Source of the DNA: Algoriphagus taiwanensis
Lineage (GTDB): Bacteria > Bacteroidota > Bacteroidia > Cytophagales > Cyclobacteriaceae
Reading direction: 5' to 3'
DNA length: 64,000 nucleotides
Assembly: GCF_036245645.1 (NCBI RefSeq)
Contig: NZ_BTPE01000001.1
Span: 248,001-312,000 of the forward strand
The position numbers were made by a program, and so were the translations under genes. Each line of letters starts with the position of its first letter. The stretch's first letter is position 1. This document shows positions 24,141 through 32,400 of the stretch, piece after piece. The notes below the pieces were generated by a model that was not told the origin of the DNA, did no database searches, and saw only the letters and a program-made list of their open reading frames with translations.

Positions 24141-25259
24141 TTAGTTGTTGAAGGCTTCAAGAACTAGGTTGAAATAGGAATTGGGTGCTTTTTTATCTCC
24201 AATTCTTTTGATCCAACCTTGCTCTTCATAGTAATTCAAAAACTTTCCAGCATTGTTAGCTCCAATTTCGAATTTGTCTTTAAGAAAGGATTTTACTTCA
24301 GGCCCTTTTGGAGAAGAGTTTTCTCTGAAAAGCTCGTTCAGAGATTCTAGATGTATATCTTTTTCGATTTGGTCAGGGGAAGATTTATTGGGTTTAGTTA
24401 GACCTTCGATTATGGTGGCGTCAAAACCATCTAAGATTCTTGGTAAACCGTCTTGATCAATAACAAATGCGAATGGATCGGGAGTTTTGTCTCGGCAATA
24501 TTCAGCTCTTACTAGAGATATGCTTTTATCCTTCTGAAGATAAACTGATAAAACAGTTTGGGCCTTATTGACCAGTTCTGATCCAAGATGACCACGTGCA
24601 TTTTGATCCCCTTTGTTTTGATGCAGGGCAGTTATAATATGAATTTTTTTTTCCTGTGTCCATTTTAGGAGATAGGAGGCAATTAAACTGGCTTCTTCGT
24701 CATCATTTATAGATGTGACTAAGTCCCTTACCCCGTCGATGCCTACAGCCCCTAGGTTAGGGATGGTTTGGATTGCTGTATCGATAATGTGCAGTCTTTC
24801 GGTCGGAGAAAATATTCTCAAGCTATAGGCTTCGAAATGATCAGAGTTTGATCCAGTCATTTTTATTATCCTATGGAGGAGTTTCTGGACATGATATTCA
24901 GATTGCTCAGTATCAAAGAAAACTACTTTCTTTTTGTCGGATGGGAGTTTGCCTTTTATCCGATCATGGATTGCTCCATTTTTTGTAAGTGCTGCCATAA
25001 ATAGGGAAATACAAAAGGTTTTTCTTGATTTGGCTTTTCCAATGATCAAGGAAAAGTCACCCAATGATCCTATGGTTCCTTCTCTACCTTCATTATCCAC
25101 TATTGATAAGCAAACAGGTGGTTGGCGAAGAGGCTTTTTTGGATCAATTTTTACCTTATTAAGTAATTTCAGCCACTTATTATTATCGAATTTTTGAGTT
25201 GAATTACCTTTTACTACAGTATTTAAATCTGTATTGGGATCAATTTTTACCTGTCTCAT
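24141..25259 (-). CDS. RepA-like RecA-fold ATPase of a mobile element
   Basis: A 372-residue protein. The RecA-type core starts at about residue 70 with FSLIIGKAKSRKTF, an unusual Walker A without the usual G before K-T, which I associate with this family in Bacteroidota elements. It continues with a GAVGIDGVRDLV Walker B-like strand and HIITALHQNKGDQNARGHLGSEL, the RepA/DnaB-like motif. The C-terminal 80 residues look like a winged helix (KGPEVKSFLKDKFEIGANNAGKFLNYYEEQGWI). It probably acts in element replication together with the BT4734-like protein. Confidence 0.7.
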   Translation of the reverse strand: MRQVKIDPNTDLNTVVKGNSTQKFDNNKWLKLLNKVKIDPKKPLRQPPVCLSIVDNEGREGTIGSLGDFSLIIGKAKSRKTFCISLFMAALTKNGAIHDRIKGKLPSDKKKVVFFDTEQSEYHVQKLLHRIIKMTGSNSDHFEAYSLRIFSPTERLHIIDTAIQTIPNLGAVGIDGVRDLVTSINDDEEASLIASYLLKWTQEKKIHIITALHQNKGDQNARGHLGSELVNKAQTVLSVYLQKDKSISLVRAEYCRDKTPDPFAFVIDQDGLPRILDGFDATIIEGLTKPNKSSPDQIEKDIHLESLNELFRENSSPKGPEVKSFLKDKFEIGANNAGKFLNYYEEQGWIKRIGDKKAPNSYFNLVLEAFNN

Positions 25260-25425
25260 ACTAGAGCGGCCTCCATTCCGATCAATAAAAGGACTTTTAG
25301 TAAAGGTGTAAATGCATTCCCTCGCAAATGCGGGTATTGAATAATTGATTGGTCACTTAAAGTGGCAGGGTGGTTAGTAAGAAATGATCTATCCGACTCC
25401 CAATGTTTTTTGGCGGTCATCGTGA

Positions 25426-25746
25426 TCAATATTTAACTGTTTTGACTTGGTGTAATGATTTTTCGATTTCGCTCTCTTTGAAGAGAACACGTCTACCTAT
25501 GATGTAGGATTGGATCAATCCCTGCTTGGTATAGCTATCCAGGGTGACAAGGCACACGTTCAGCTTGAGGGCAGCTTCCTTGCGGGAGAGCAGTTTTTCG
25601 CTGTCCGATGGAGAGGGATTTAAGTGGAATCTTTTTAATGCCTCATTGATTTCTGAATTAATAATTCCCCGAAACTCATCAACTGAGTATGGGAAAAGTA
25701 AGATTGGTTTTTCCATTACTTTTGAATTTATTTTCGAACGTTTCAA
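25426..25746 (-). CDS. excisionase-like helix-turn-helix protein
   Basis: A 106-residue protein whose C-terminal half is the MerR-like HTH_17 fold of excisionases: LLSRKEAALKLNVCLVTLDSYTKQGLIQSYIIGRRVLFKESEIEKSL. Such proteins bind and bend DNA at attachment sites and steer an integrase towards excision, or regulate the element's genes. It lies between the ATPase gene (167 bases away) and the gene beside the integrase. The C-V-T-L recognition helix and GRRVLF wing are intact. Confidence 0.75.
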   Translation of the reverse strand: MKRSKINSKVMEKPILLFPYSVDEFRGIINSEINEALKRFHLNPSPSDSEKLLSRKEAALKLNVCLVTLDSYTKQGLIQSYIIGRRVLFKESEIEKSLHQVKTVKY

Positions 25747-25792
25747 AAGTATTTCATGGGAAATAGCTCAATTATACCAATTATACCATAGT

Positions 25793-26623
25793 CTAAAATG
25801 GATAATCCTTAACAAATAAATATTCCCCATCTTCACTCTTTCCTTTCTTTACTGATCCCAAAGAGACTTCAACATTAAAGTCTTGAATGCATATTTGGAT
25901 TACCTGTTTTTCATGTAGAGATTTCTGTAAAAACTTTAGTCCTATGTATTTTACCATACTAACCAGGTGAATTTTTCCATGCATATCAATACCTGTCCAG
26001 GTGGTATAGTCTTCTGAAATCAATCCTTTTTTATAAAGAAAATTTTTTAGTTTATCATATTCTTTTTGGTCCTCATATTTTTTTATGAAAAGTTCTTTTA
26101 AAGAAATTTGTGGATCAGGAGCAGTTTTTCTATTTGTCGAAGAATCCATTGCTGTGGATATTTTTTTCTTTTGATCTGATGGATTGTTCATTTTTTGATT
26201 ATCCGAAGTTTCAAATCCTAAGATTGAATTTTGTTTAGCCACAAAGGTTAAAATGAAATCTTCAGGAACTGATGGATCTGGAAGCCTCAAGAATTCTGGA
26301 ATCTTATCTCCCTTGTAAATTATTGGATATAGGATTTGTCCTATTCTTCTATCATTTAGAGAGAGGTCATCTAACTCAGAATCTAAAAGATTGGGATCTA
26401 GACAAAACTCTTTTTTGACCTGATTTTTGAGATGGGAAAAATAGATTTGAAATATTTTCATGGGGTCATCAGGGATATACCAACCATGCCGAACCCCAGG
26501 TCCTTCTTTCAAATTATTGATTACATGACTTAAATTTAACTTTAGTTTTTCGAACCAAAGTTTTTGAACTTCGGCAGGATTTAACTCAGTGTAACGAATG
26601 ATTTCCTCTTCAAATTTTTCCAT
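25793..26623 (-). CDS. hypothetical mobile-element protein, 276 aa
   Basis: No family recognised by name. The protein is soluble, helical in its first 120 residues (RYTELNPAEVQKLWFEKLKL), low-complexity in the middle (about 140-175), and basic near the end. It lies between the excisionase-like gene and the integrase gene, 9 bases from the latter's stop, so it follows the integrase in one transcript. Position suggests an accessory function of integration or element upkeep. Confidence 0.5.
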   Translation of the reverse strand: MEKFEEEIIRYTELNPAEVQKLWFEKLKLNLSHVINNLKEGPGVRHGWYIPDDPMKIFQIYFSHLKNQVKKEFCLDPNLLDSELDDLSLNDRRIGQILYPIIYKGDKIPEFLRLPDPSVPEDFILTFVAKQNSILGFETSDNQKMNNPSDQKKKISTAMDSSTNRKTAPDPQISLKELFIKKYEDQKEYDKLKNFLYKKGLISEDYTTWTGIDMHGKIHLVSMVKYIGLKFLQKSLHEKQVIQICIQDFNVEVSLGSVKKGKSEDGEYLFVKDYPF

Positions 26624-26632
26624 AACATTTGA

Positions 26633-27961
26633 TCAGGCTTGTTTTTTAAGTTTATTCCAATGCTCCATTAGTAATCTTGCATTTTCTTCTGGAGTGACTT
26701 TTATGTAAAGCAGAAATGCTTTTTCTGTTCGGTGGCCGGTGATCTTCATTAAACTTATTGCTGGGAATCCACTTTTATAGACATTTGTCGCAAATGACCT
26801 ACGAGCTGTATGCGTTGTAACTAATTCCCATTTTTCCTTTTTGGTGATAACCTTTATGCCTCCTTTGATACCCTCAACTTCTACGGGAACCTTTAAGCTG
26901 TCAACCTTCTTTGCGATCTCTTTTAGATAGAAGTTCATTTTTTGGTTGGCAATTGCAGGAGGAAGACTGTTTGGATATTTGTCTTTATATTTTTCAAGTA
27001 TAGCCTTGGTAGCAGGTAGAATAGGTACTACGACAGATTCTCCTGTTTTGAAAGTCTTGATATGAAGGTAATCACCCTCAATGTTTTCTTGCCTAATTGA
27101 TGTGAAATCCGAAAACCTAAGACCAGTCCAACAGCCTACAATAAATAAATCCCTTACGCGCTCATAGTGTGGCTGCGAAGACAAATCCAAGTTGTAAAGG
27201 TCTGTCAGCTCGGATTCATTCAAATAAATCGAAAAACCTGGCACTTTGTGTGCCTTAAACTGTTTGCTTTGGTAATAGAGGTTTGAATTATACCCATTCT
27301 CGGTGGCATAGTTCAAAAAGGTCTTTATGACCTGAATGTACTTTCCAACGTTGTTTAGAGAGTAGCTTTTTTTAATAACTTCATTTTTTTTGCCGTAAAT
27401 AGGCTTGTTTAGGAAATCCACAAACTTGGTATAAAAATTTTTGTCGATTGACTGAAAGGTTAAGTTATACTTCTTTCCAAAGGTCTCTAATACAGAGTAA
27501 GTAGTATTATACTTTTGGATGGATCTCTTATCAAATCGCTTCCCTGTGGAGGTAAGTCTTATACCTGTCTCAGAATCCTTTATAAACCGTTTAAAAAGTT
27601 CCAAAAAAGTGACAGGTCGGTTTTCTTCCTTGGTATAGTTTATTGAATCAGATGGATTCAGGACTTCATCTAACCTTTTTTTAAGCTCTTCGATTGAGGG
27701 AGGCCTTTGCAATTCGTTGTGAAGTGATTCTAATTCTTTTTCGGCTGTCCCTTTAATAAATCTCAGATAGGAATTTAATTCCTTGGAAAGTGGGAAGTCT
27801 TTGACCTGTCTTGCTACTTGCTCGGTCTCATTCCAAAATTTTGAATAAATCGCTTTTCCTGTAGGATATTTTAAGCGGGTGGAATTGAAGCTTACAAAAA
27901 GAATGATCGGGGTCTCTCCGTCTTTGCTTTTCTCTCTAAGGTAGAAATTGAACTTTGCCAT
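26633..27961 (-). CDS. tyrosine recombinase (integrase)
   Basis: A 442-residue phage-type integrase. It has an Arm-DNA-binding N-terminus (FNFYLREKSKDGETPI), a SAM-like core-binding domain, and a catalytic domain with TGLRFSDF (Arg), HTARRSFATN (H-x-x-R), ITGHRTEKAFLLY (His and nucleophilic Tyr). I place the start at ATG 27961 (MAKFNFYLRE), as the 23 extra residues from 28030 do not fit the family. It is the outermost island gene and reads inward, next to the candidate attachment site, so it most likely inserted the island. All catalytic residues appear present. Confidence 0.88.
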   Translation of the reverse strand: MAKFNFYLREKSKDGETPIILFVSFNSTRLKYPTGKAIYSKFWNETEQVARQVKDFPLSKELNSYLRFIKGTAEKELESLHNELQRPPSIEELKKRLDEVLNPSDSINYTKEENRPVTFLELFKRFIKDSETGIRLTSTGKRFDKRSIQKYNTTYSVLETFGKKYNLTFQSIDKNFYTKFVDFLNKPIYGKKNEVIKKSYSLNNVGKYIQVIKTFLNYATENGYNSNLYYQSKQFKAHKVPGFSIYLNESELTDLYNLDLSSQPHYERVRDLFIVGCWTGLRFSDFTSIRQENIEGDYLHIKTFKTGESVVVPILPATKAILEKYKDKYPNSLPPAIANQKMNFYLKEIAKKVDSLKVPVEVEGIKGGIKVITKKEKWELVTTHTARRSFATNVYKSGFPAISLMKITGHRTEKAFLLYIKVTPEENARLLMEHWNKLKKQA

Positions 27962-28140
27962 GCGTCTGTTTAGATTGGGATACCTAAATATACTAAAAAT
28001 TACAAAATCGGGGGACACTTTGGGGGACACTTTTCCTTGGACTAGTTACTTCTAGACATAGTTTATTTAGTTGTAAATATTCGAAATTGAGCAAATAAGG
28101 CCATTTTTTGAGATAATTAGACAAAATGAAAACAAAGGGT

Positions 28141-28166
28141 ATGTAGCTCTGTTCCCGCTACTACGA
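28141..28166 (+). other. candidate attachment site (tRNA 3'-end-like fragment)
   Basis: GTTCCCGCTACTACGA (28151-28166) looks like the 3' end of a tRNA: T-loop end, T-stem strand CCCGC, acceptor strand TACTACG and discriminator A, with a terminator right after it. No full tRNA precedes it. Integrases of this kind often recombine at tRNA 3' ends, leaving such a fragment at one edge. No second copy was found in this window, so the other edge would be outside. The tRNA identity is not established. Confidence 0.4.
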
Positions 28167-28196
28167 AGCCGGTCAGAAATGATCGGCTTTTTTATT
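28166..28196 (+). terminator. intrinsic terminator at the island edge
   Basis: AAGCCGGTCA (28166-28175) and TGATCGGCTT (28180-28189) form a 10-bp stem with one G-U, closed by a GAAA loop, followed by T-rich TTTTATTTTC. It would end transcription coming from the tRNA-like fragment on the plus strand. Confidence 0.75.
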
Positions 28197-28285
28197 TTCA
28201 ATAATCTTGGATTGTGGTTCAGATGGGGTAATTGCCATTACTGTTACCTCTACTACAGGAACAAAGAGCAGTCATTCCGGTTTTC

Positions 28286-28672
28286 TCACTTTCTTATCCC
28301 ATCCACAGAAAATTTCCCTCCTCCACTTAGTAAGAGTCCCAAAAAGGCGGCAAAGTAGAGTAGGGGAAGCTCCTTTTTCCCGAAGGGATCATTCCAATGG
28401 GCATAAAACGCAGCTACCAGCATGGTAATCATCAGTGGGATAGTTGCCCAGCGGGTCTTGAATCCCATAATAATCAGTCCTGAACAGATCACCTCCGCAA
28501 AAATTGCCATCGAAAGACTGACCTCGGGGCCCAAACCAAAAGGATCTGCAAAACGAACCGGGCCATCACCAAATAGTCGGCCGATTTTCGGGATACCATG
28601 GGTCAGCATCATTCCTCCGGTAAGCAGTCGAACGAGCAAAAGACCCAAGTCCTGGGCTAGTTGGTTTTTCAT
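28286..28672 (-). CDS. DoxX family membrane protein
   Basis: A 128-residue protein with four hydrophobic helices and the DoxX start: LLLVRLLTGGMMLTHGIPKI. DoxX-like proteins are small inner-membrane proteins, in some bacteria linked to redox or thiosulfate metabolism; the specific role here is unknown. It is the first chromosomal gene after the island and is 24 bases downstream of the prmC stop, so it may be co-transcribed with prmC. GC content is visibly higher than in the island. Confidence 0.78.
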   Translation of the reverse strand: MKNQLAQDLGLLLVRLLTGGMMLTHGIPKIGRLFGDGPVRFADPFGLGPEVSLSMAIFAEVICSGLIIMGFKTRWATIPLMITMLVAAFYAHWNDPFGKKELPLLYFAAFLGLLLSGGGKFSVDGIRK

Positions 28673-28696
28673 GAGATAAAAGATTTTTTCCTGAAT

Positions 28697-29536
28697 TTAG
28701 GGCCAAACTGCCGACAGCATCCGGTCTTTTCCATTAAGGTCCTTATGGATAGTTACTCGGTCATATCCTTGTTTTTCCAATAGCTCCAGGATAGCCTCAG
28801 CAGCTTTTTCATAGATTTCAAAATACAGGAGCCCCCCGTGTTTGAGCATTCTTTTTCCTTTTTCACCTACTTCTCTGTAAAAAATAAGTGGGTCTGAATC
28901 TGCCACAAATAGAGCCAAATGAGGCTCATGGTCCACTACATTGGGGTGCATCTCCTCCTTATCCGAAAGAGGCACATAAGGCGGATTAGAAACGAGAATA
29001 TCCAAGTCCTCCAGGTTGGGAATTTGATTTAAAATATCGATCTGAGAAAAATCAACCTTGGCATGGAGCAAGTCCCGATTTTTTTCGGCGACTTGAAGGG
29101 CTTCTTTTGAAATGTCCACAGCATAGACTTCCGGATCTTTCATTTCCAGAGAAAGGGTGATAGGAATACACCCCGTTCCAGTTCCGACATCTAAAATCTT
29201 CAGACCGCTTTTGGGATTTTGGCTTTTGATCAGATAGACAAGCTCTTCGGTTTCATTTCTAGGGATAAGCGTGTCTGGAGTGACCAAAAAATCCCTTCCG
29301 TAAAAAGGAGCTTTTCCTAGGATATATTGGATGGGTTGGCCGGATTGGAGTTTTTCAAAGTCCTGCCAAAAGGCCTCGGGCAAATCCCATTCTTCCATAA
29401 ATTTCAAAAAATCCACCTTTTTTAGCCCGAAATGATACTCCAACAGCCAATCGACCAGATTTAGAGCTTCCGACTCAGGGTAAAGTTGGAGCTGAGCGGC
29501 GAGTTTACGGGAAAAGTCAAGGTAGGAGATAGGCAT
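28697..29536 (-). CDS. prmC: peptide chain release factor N5-glutamine methyltransferase
   Basis: PrmC methylates the Gln of the GGQ motif in release factors RF1 and RF2. The SAM site LDVGTGTGCIPI and the substrate motif NPPY (in LVSNPPYVPL) are intact, and the helical N-terminal domain (SEALNLVDWLLEYHFG) is present. I start at ATG 29536 (MPISYLDF), giving 279 residues, because the 13 extra residues from 29575 are not family-like. It is divergent from the RNA methyltransferase gene at 29626, with 89 bases between them. Confidence 0.9.
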   Translation of the reverse strand: MPISYLDFSRKLAAQLQLYPESEALNLVDWLLEYHFGLKKVDFLKFMEEWDLPEAFWQDFEKLQSGQPIQYILGKAPFYGRDFLVTPDTLIPRNETEELVYLIKSQNPKSGLKILDVGTGTGCIPITLSLEMKDPEVYAVDISKEALQVAEKNRDLLHAKVDFSQIDILNQIPNLEDLDILVSNPPYVPLSDKEEMHPNVVDHEPHLALFVADSDPLIFYREVGEKGKRMLKHGGLLYFEIYEKAAEAILELLEKQGYDRVTIHKDLNGKDRMLSAVWP

Positions 29537-29600
29537 GGCCAAAGTTAAAATGCTTTTTCGGAGAAAAGACCACAATTCCCGGCATCAAAAATATTCCTTG

Positions 29601-29608
29601 TACCTTTG
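29601..29608 (+). promoter_or_regulatory. Bacteroidota -7 promoter box
   Basis: TACCTTTG fits the TAnnTTTG consensus and lies 17 bases before the ATG at 29626. A TTTG -33 element is not visible at the usual distance, so this is a partial match. Confidence 0.4.
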
Positions 29609-29625
29609 CCCAACAATTTTCAGTC

Positions 29626-30813
29626 ATGAAGTTACACAACAATACCATCCGAGGTGTGCATACTGCACTTGAAGCGATTTTTGAAGAGGGTCAATATGCC
29701 GATAAAGTCATCGAGCGTACCCTCAAGTCCAATCCCAAATGGGGAGCAAGGGACCGATCATTTATCGCTGAGACTACCTATGAAATGGTGCGTTGGTGGA
29801 GGTTGATTAACTATTTGAGCCCTTCCAAGGGGTATTGGGATTTGTTTGGAACCTATTGGCTGATGCAGGGAAATGAGCTTCCACCCTGGGAGGAATTTGA
29901 AAAGCTCAATCCTGCCAAAATCAAGGAAAAATATGATTCTCTGAGCAATCCGGCCCTTTTGGAGTCCATCCCTGATTGGCTGCAGGAGTTGGGAAAAAAG
30001 GAGCTTGGGGAGAAATGGGATGCAGAAATCCATGCCCTCAATGAGGAAGCCGAGGTAGTTCTTCGGGTCAATACGCTGAAAATTTCCCGTGAAAAGTTGA
30101 GAAATCGTCTGGCTGAGGATGGGATAGATACCTACATGATCAAGGGATATCCAGATGCATTGATTTTGGAAAAAAGACAGAATGTCTTCAGGAATTCGGC
30201 CTTCAAAGAAGGACTTTTTGAGGTACAGGATGCCAGTTCCCAATTGGTCGCCGATGCCTTGGCTGTCGAACCGGGCATGCGTGTGATCGATGCCTGTGCC
30301 GGAGCAGGGGGCAAGTCCCTGCATTTGGCGGCTTTGATGGAAAATAAAGGCAAAGTCATCTCCATGGATGTGGAGGAGTGGAAGCTGCAGCAGGCCAAAC
30401 TGAGGGCAAGAAGAAATGGAGTGTCTATTTTTGAGCCCAAACTCATCGAAGGTACCAAGACCATCAAGCGACTGAAGGAATCGGCTGACCGACTGCTTTT
30501 GGATGTGCCTTGTTCGGGTTTGGGAGTCCTGAGAAGAAATCCGGACACCAAATGGAAGCTTTCCCCGGAGTCAATTGAAAAAGTGCGTCAAACCCAGCAG
30601 GAAATTCTTCAGACCTATCCGTCTATGCTGAAAAGCGGAGGGCAAATGGTCTATGCCACTTGCAGTATTCTTCCTTCGGAAAATGAGGAGCAGGTCAAGC
30701 AATTTCTCCAAAGTGAAGCTGGAAAGGATTTTGAGTTGATCGAGGACAAAAAAGTCTTGGCCCAGGAAAGCGGCTTTGATGGCTTCTACATCGCCCGATT
30801 GCAGAAGAAATGA
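29626..30813 (+). CDS. RsmB/NOP family RNA cytosine-5 methyltransferase
   Basis: A 395-residue class I methyltransferase of the NOL1/NOP2/Sun group, which makes 5-methylcytosine in RNA. The SAM motif is DACAGAGGKSLHLA, and both cysteines are present: the releasing Cys in LDVPCSGLG and the nucleophile in YATCSILPSENEEQV. The N-terminal NusB-like region appears shortened compared with RsmB, so the rRNA target C967 is not assured. It stands alone on the plus strand, followed by a 246-base gap with nothing recognisable. Confidence 0.85.
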   Translation: MKLHNNTIRGVHTALEAIFEEGQYADKVIERTLKSNPKWGARDRSFIAETTYEMVRWWRLINYLSPSKGYWDLFGTYWLMQGNELPPWEEFEKLNPAKIKEKYDSLSNPALLESIPDWLQELGKKELGEKWDAEIHALNEEAEVVLRVNTLKISREKLRNRLAEDGIDTYMIKGYPDALILEKRQNVFRNSAFKEGLFEVQDASSQLVADALAVEPGMRVIDACAGAGGKSLHLAALMENKGKVISMDVEEWKLQQAKLRARRNGVSIFEPKLIEGTKTIKRLKESADRLLLDVPCSGLGVLRRNPDTKWKLSPESIEKVRQTQQEILQTYPSMLKSGGQMVYATCSILPSENEEQVKQFLQSEAGKDFELIEDKKVLAQESGFDGFYIARLQKK

Positions 30814-31059
30814 TTTGTTCTTTACATCCACCATCAGGCAATTTCCCTTATTTACGATTTTTGAATTTCGAGATTTACAGGAGCATTGTCGTTCTTGCTA
30901 AACTTTAATCCTACAACCTTAGCACTTTCCAACTCCCGTTTTCCGAATCACCGGGCTATGGACATCCGACATCGGACCTGCTTTCTCCTCTCATAAATAA
31001 TTTGCCTATTCCTTTATTATTCAGGTCTTTATTTTTTAATTTTAATCAAATTTTAAGTT

Positions 31060-31512
31060 ATGGACCTAGAGCTGATTTTTTCCTTCGCCAACTCGATTGC
31101 TTTTATTTGTTGGGTTTTATTGTTTGTTCTGTATCAAAAGAGATGGGTGTATAAGGCACTTTTTTCTGTTGTATTTCCTCTTTTGGCACTGATCTACCTT
31201 TATTTCATCATTCAGGGGCTTGGGCATGAGCCGCAAGGCGGATTTGATTCATTGGCCAATGTCAAACTTCTTTTTTCAAATGATGAAGCCGTTTTGGCAG
31301 GATGGATTCACTACTTGGTCTTTGATCTTTTTGTAGGAATGTGGATCTGTCATGATGCCGATCGTCGGGGAATCAACCGCTGGGTATTGCTTCCCTGTCT
31401 CCTTCTGACTTTTATGCTGGGGCCAACTGGACTTTTGCTTTATGTAATTATCAGAGCTTTTTACATGGGAAAATTTCCTCAGGAACCCTATGTGGAAAAC
31501 CTGGTACACTGA
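31060..31512 (+). CDS. ABA4-like (DUF4281) membrane protein
   Basis: A 150-residue protein with four membrane helices and the features of the ABA4-like family: SNDEAVLAGWIHYLVFDLFVG, then WICHDADRRGI, then LLTFMLGPTGLLLY. Plant ABA4 is needed for neoxanthin formation; bacterial members are often found near carotenoid or membrane genes, but their function is unknown. Its end overlaps the next gene's start by 23 bases, so the two are co-expressed. Confidence 0.78.
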   Translation: MDLELIFSFANSIAFICWVLLFVLYQKRWVYKALFSVVFPLLALIYLYFIIQGLGHEPQGGFDSLANVKLLFSNDEAVLAGWIHYLVFDLFVGMWICHDADRRGINRWVLLPCLLLTFMLGPTGLLLYVIIRAFYMGKFPQEPYVENLVH

Positions 31513-32257
31513 ACTCAGTCGAAGAAATGGCTTATTAGCCAAATCAGGGGCATTCTGTCTCCTTCTTGGTGTTTTTCTTTTATTTCTTCCTCTTGTCGAT
31601 CCCCGAGAACTTTTGGGGCAGTCGGTATGGATGAAACCTGCCAAGTTCTTCCTTTCGATTTCGGTGTTCTTTTGGACGATGGCTTGGATTATGGACGAAA
31701 TCAAAAATCCACCTTGGGTTATGAAAATCTCTTGGGCGATTTGGACCTTAATGCTAATTGAGTTAATCATCATCACCTATCAGGCCTCGCAGGGGAAGAT
31801 ATCCCACTTCAATAACGACACCCCACTTGACGGAGCCCTTTTTGGGCTGATGGGATTGGCAATTACGGTCAATTCCTTGGTAGTGATTTGGGTTTTGATC
31901 AAGCTTTGGAGTGTAAAACACCTCCCCAAAGGCTATTTATGGGGCTTGAGATTGGGTTTGCTGATTTTTCTGATCGCAGGATATCAGGGGTTTCTGATGG
32001 TAAGCTTGCACCAACATACCATAGGAGCTCCCGATGGTCAGGAGGGAATTCCCCTTTTAGGCTGGGCGTTGAACTACGGGGATTTGCGAATCTTTCATTT
32101 TCTCGGGATTCATGCTCTGCAGATATTACCCTTGTTAGGATGGTTTTTCTTCAGGGAAAAACCAATTCCCCTGATCGTGCTGGCAGTACTATACTTTGTG
32201 TTTTGTCTGGCTTTCCTGATTTTGGCATTGATGGGCAAAGGCTTGGGATTAGGATAG
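31490..32257 (+). CDS. multi-pass membrane protein, unknown
   Basis: A 255-residue protein with about seven hydrophobic segments. Recognisable features are the MKPAKFFLSISVFFWTMAW segment and histidines near membrane edges (LHQHTIGAPDGQ, FHFLGIHALQILPLLGW) that might bind metal or haem. I do not know a named family. It overlaps the ABA4-like gene, which suggests a joint membrane function. The ATG at 31490 lies inside the end of that gene; an internal ATG at 31631 would leave a truncated first region. Confidence 0.6.
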   Translation: MWKTWYTELSRRNGLLAKSGAFCLLLGVFLLFLPLVDPRELLGQSVWMKPAKFFLSISVFFWTMAWIMDEIKNPPWVMKISWAIWTLMLIELIIITYQASQGKISHFNNDTPLDGALFGLMGLAITVNSLVVIWVLIKLWSVKHLPKGYLWGLRLGLLIFLIAGYQGFLMVSLHQHTIGAPDGQEGIPLLGWALNYGDLRIFHFLGIHALQILPLLGWFFFREKPIPLIVLAVLYFVFCLAFLILALMGKGLGLG

Positions 32258-32356
32258 AAGCCCATTTTCCAAAGCTTCTTTTCTTTCCATGGAGGAAAAA
32301 GGCAGGTTTCCGCATTTATTTTTGTTTTTGGCTAGCGCCGCAATGGTTTTTGTTTG

Positions 32357-32364
32357 TACCTTTG
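32357..32364 (+). promoter_or_regulatory. Bacteroidota -7 promoter box upstream of guaB
   Basis: TACCTTTG fits TAnnTTTG and is 36 bases before the guaB ATG. Several TTTG runs lie upstream but not at the standard 19-21 base spacing. Confidence 0.4.
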
Positions 32365-32400
32365 ACGGGCAAATAGGGTTACCTACAACCGATATTTGCC

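Noticed and set aside
28141..28166. Complete tRNA or tmRNA gene at the island edge
   Set aside because: Only a 3'-end-like piece is present; no D-arm, anticodon arm or matching 5' acceptor strand can be folded.
29758..30324. 188-residue minus-strand open frame
   Set aside because: Antisense shadow of the RNA methyltransferase gene, which has both catalytic cysteines and a full SAM site.
31276..31776. 166-residue minus-strand open frame across the ABA4-like and membrane protein genes
   Set aside because: The two plus-strand genes show clear membrane-helix patterns; the antisense product shows no structure.
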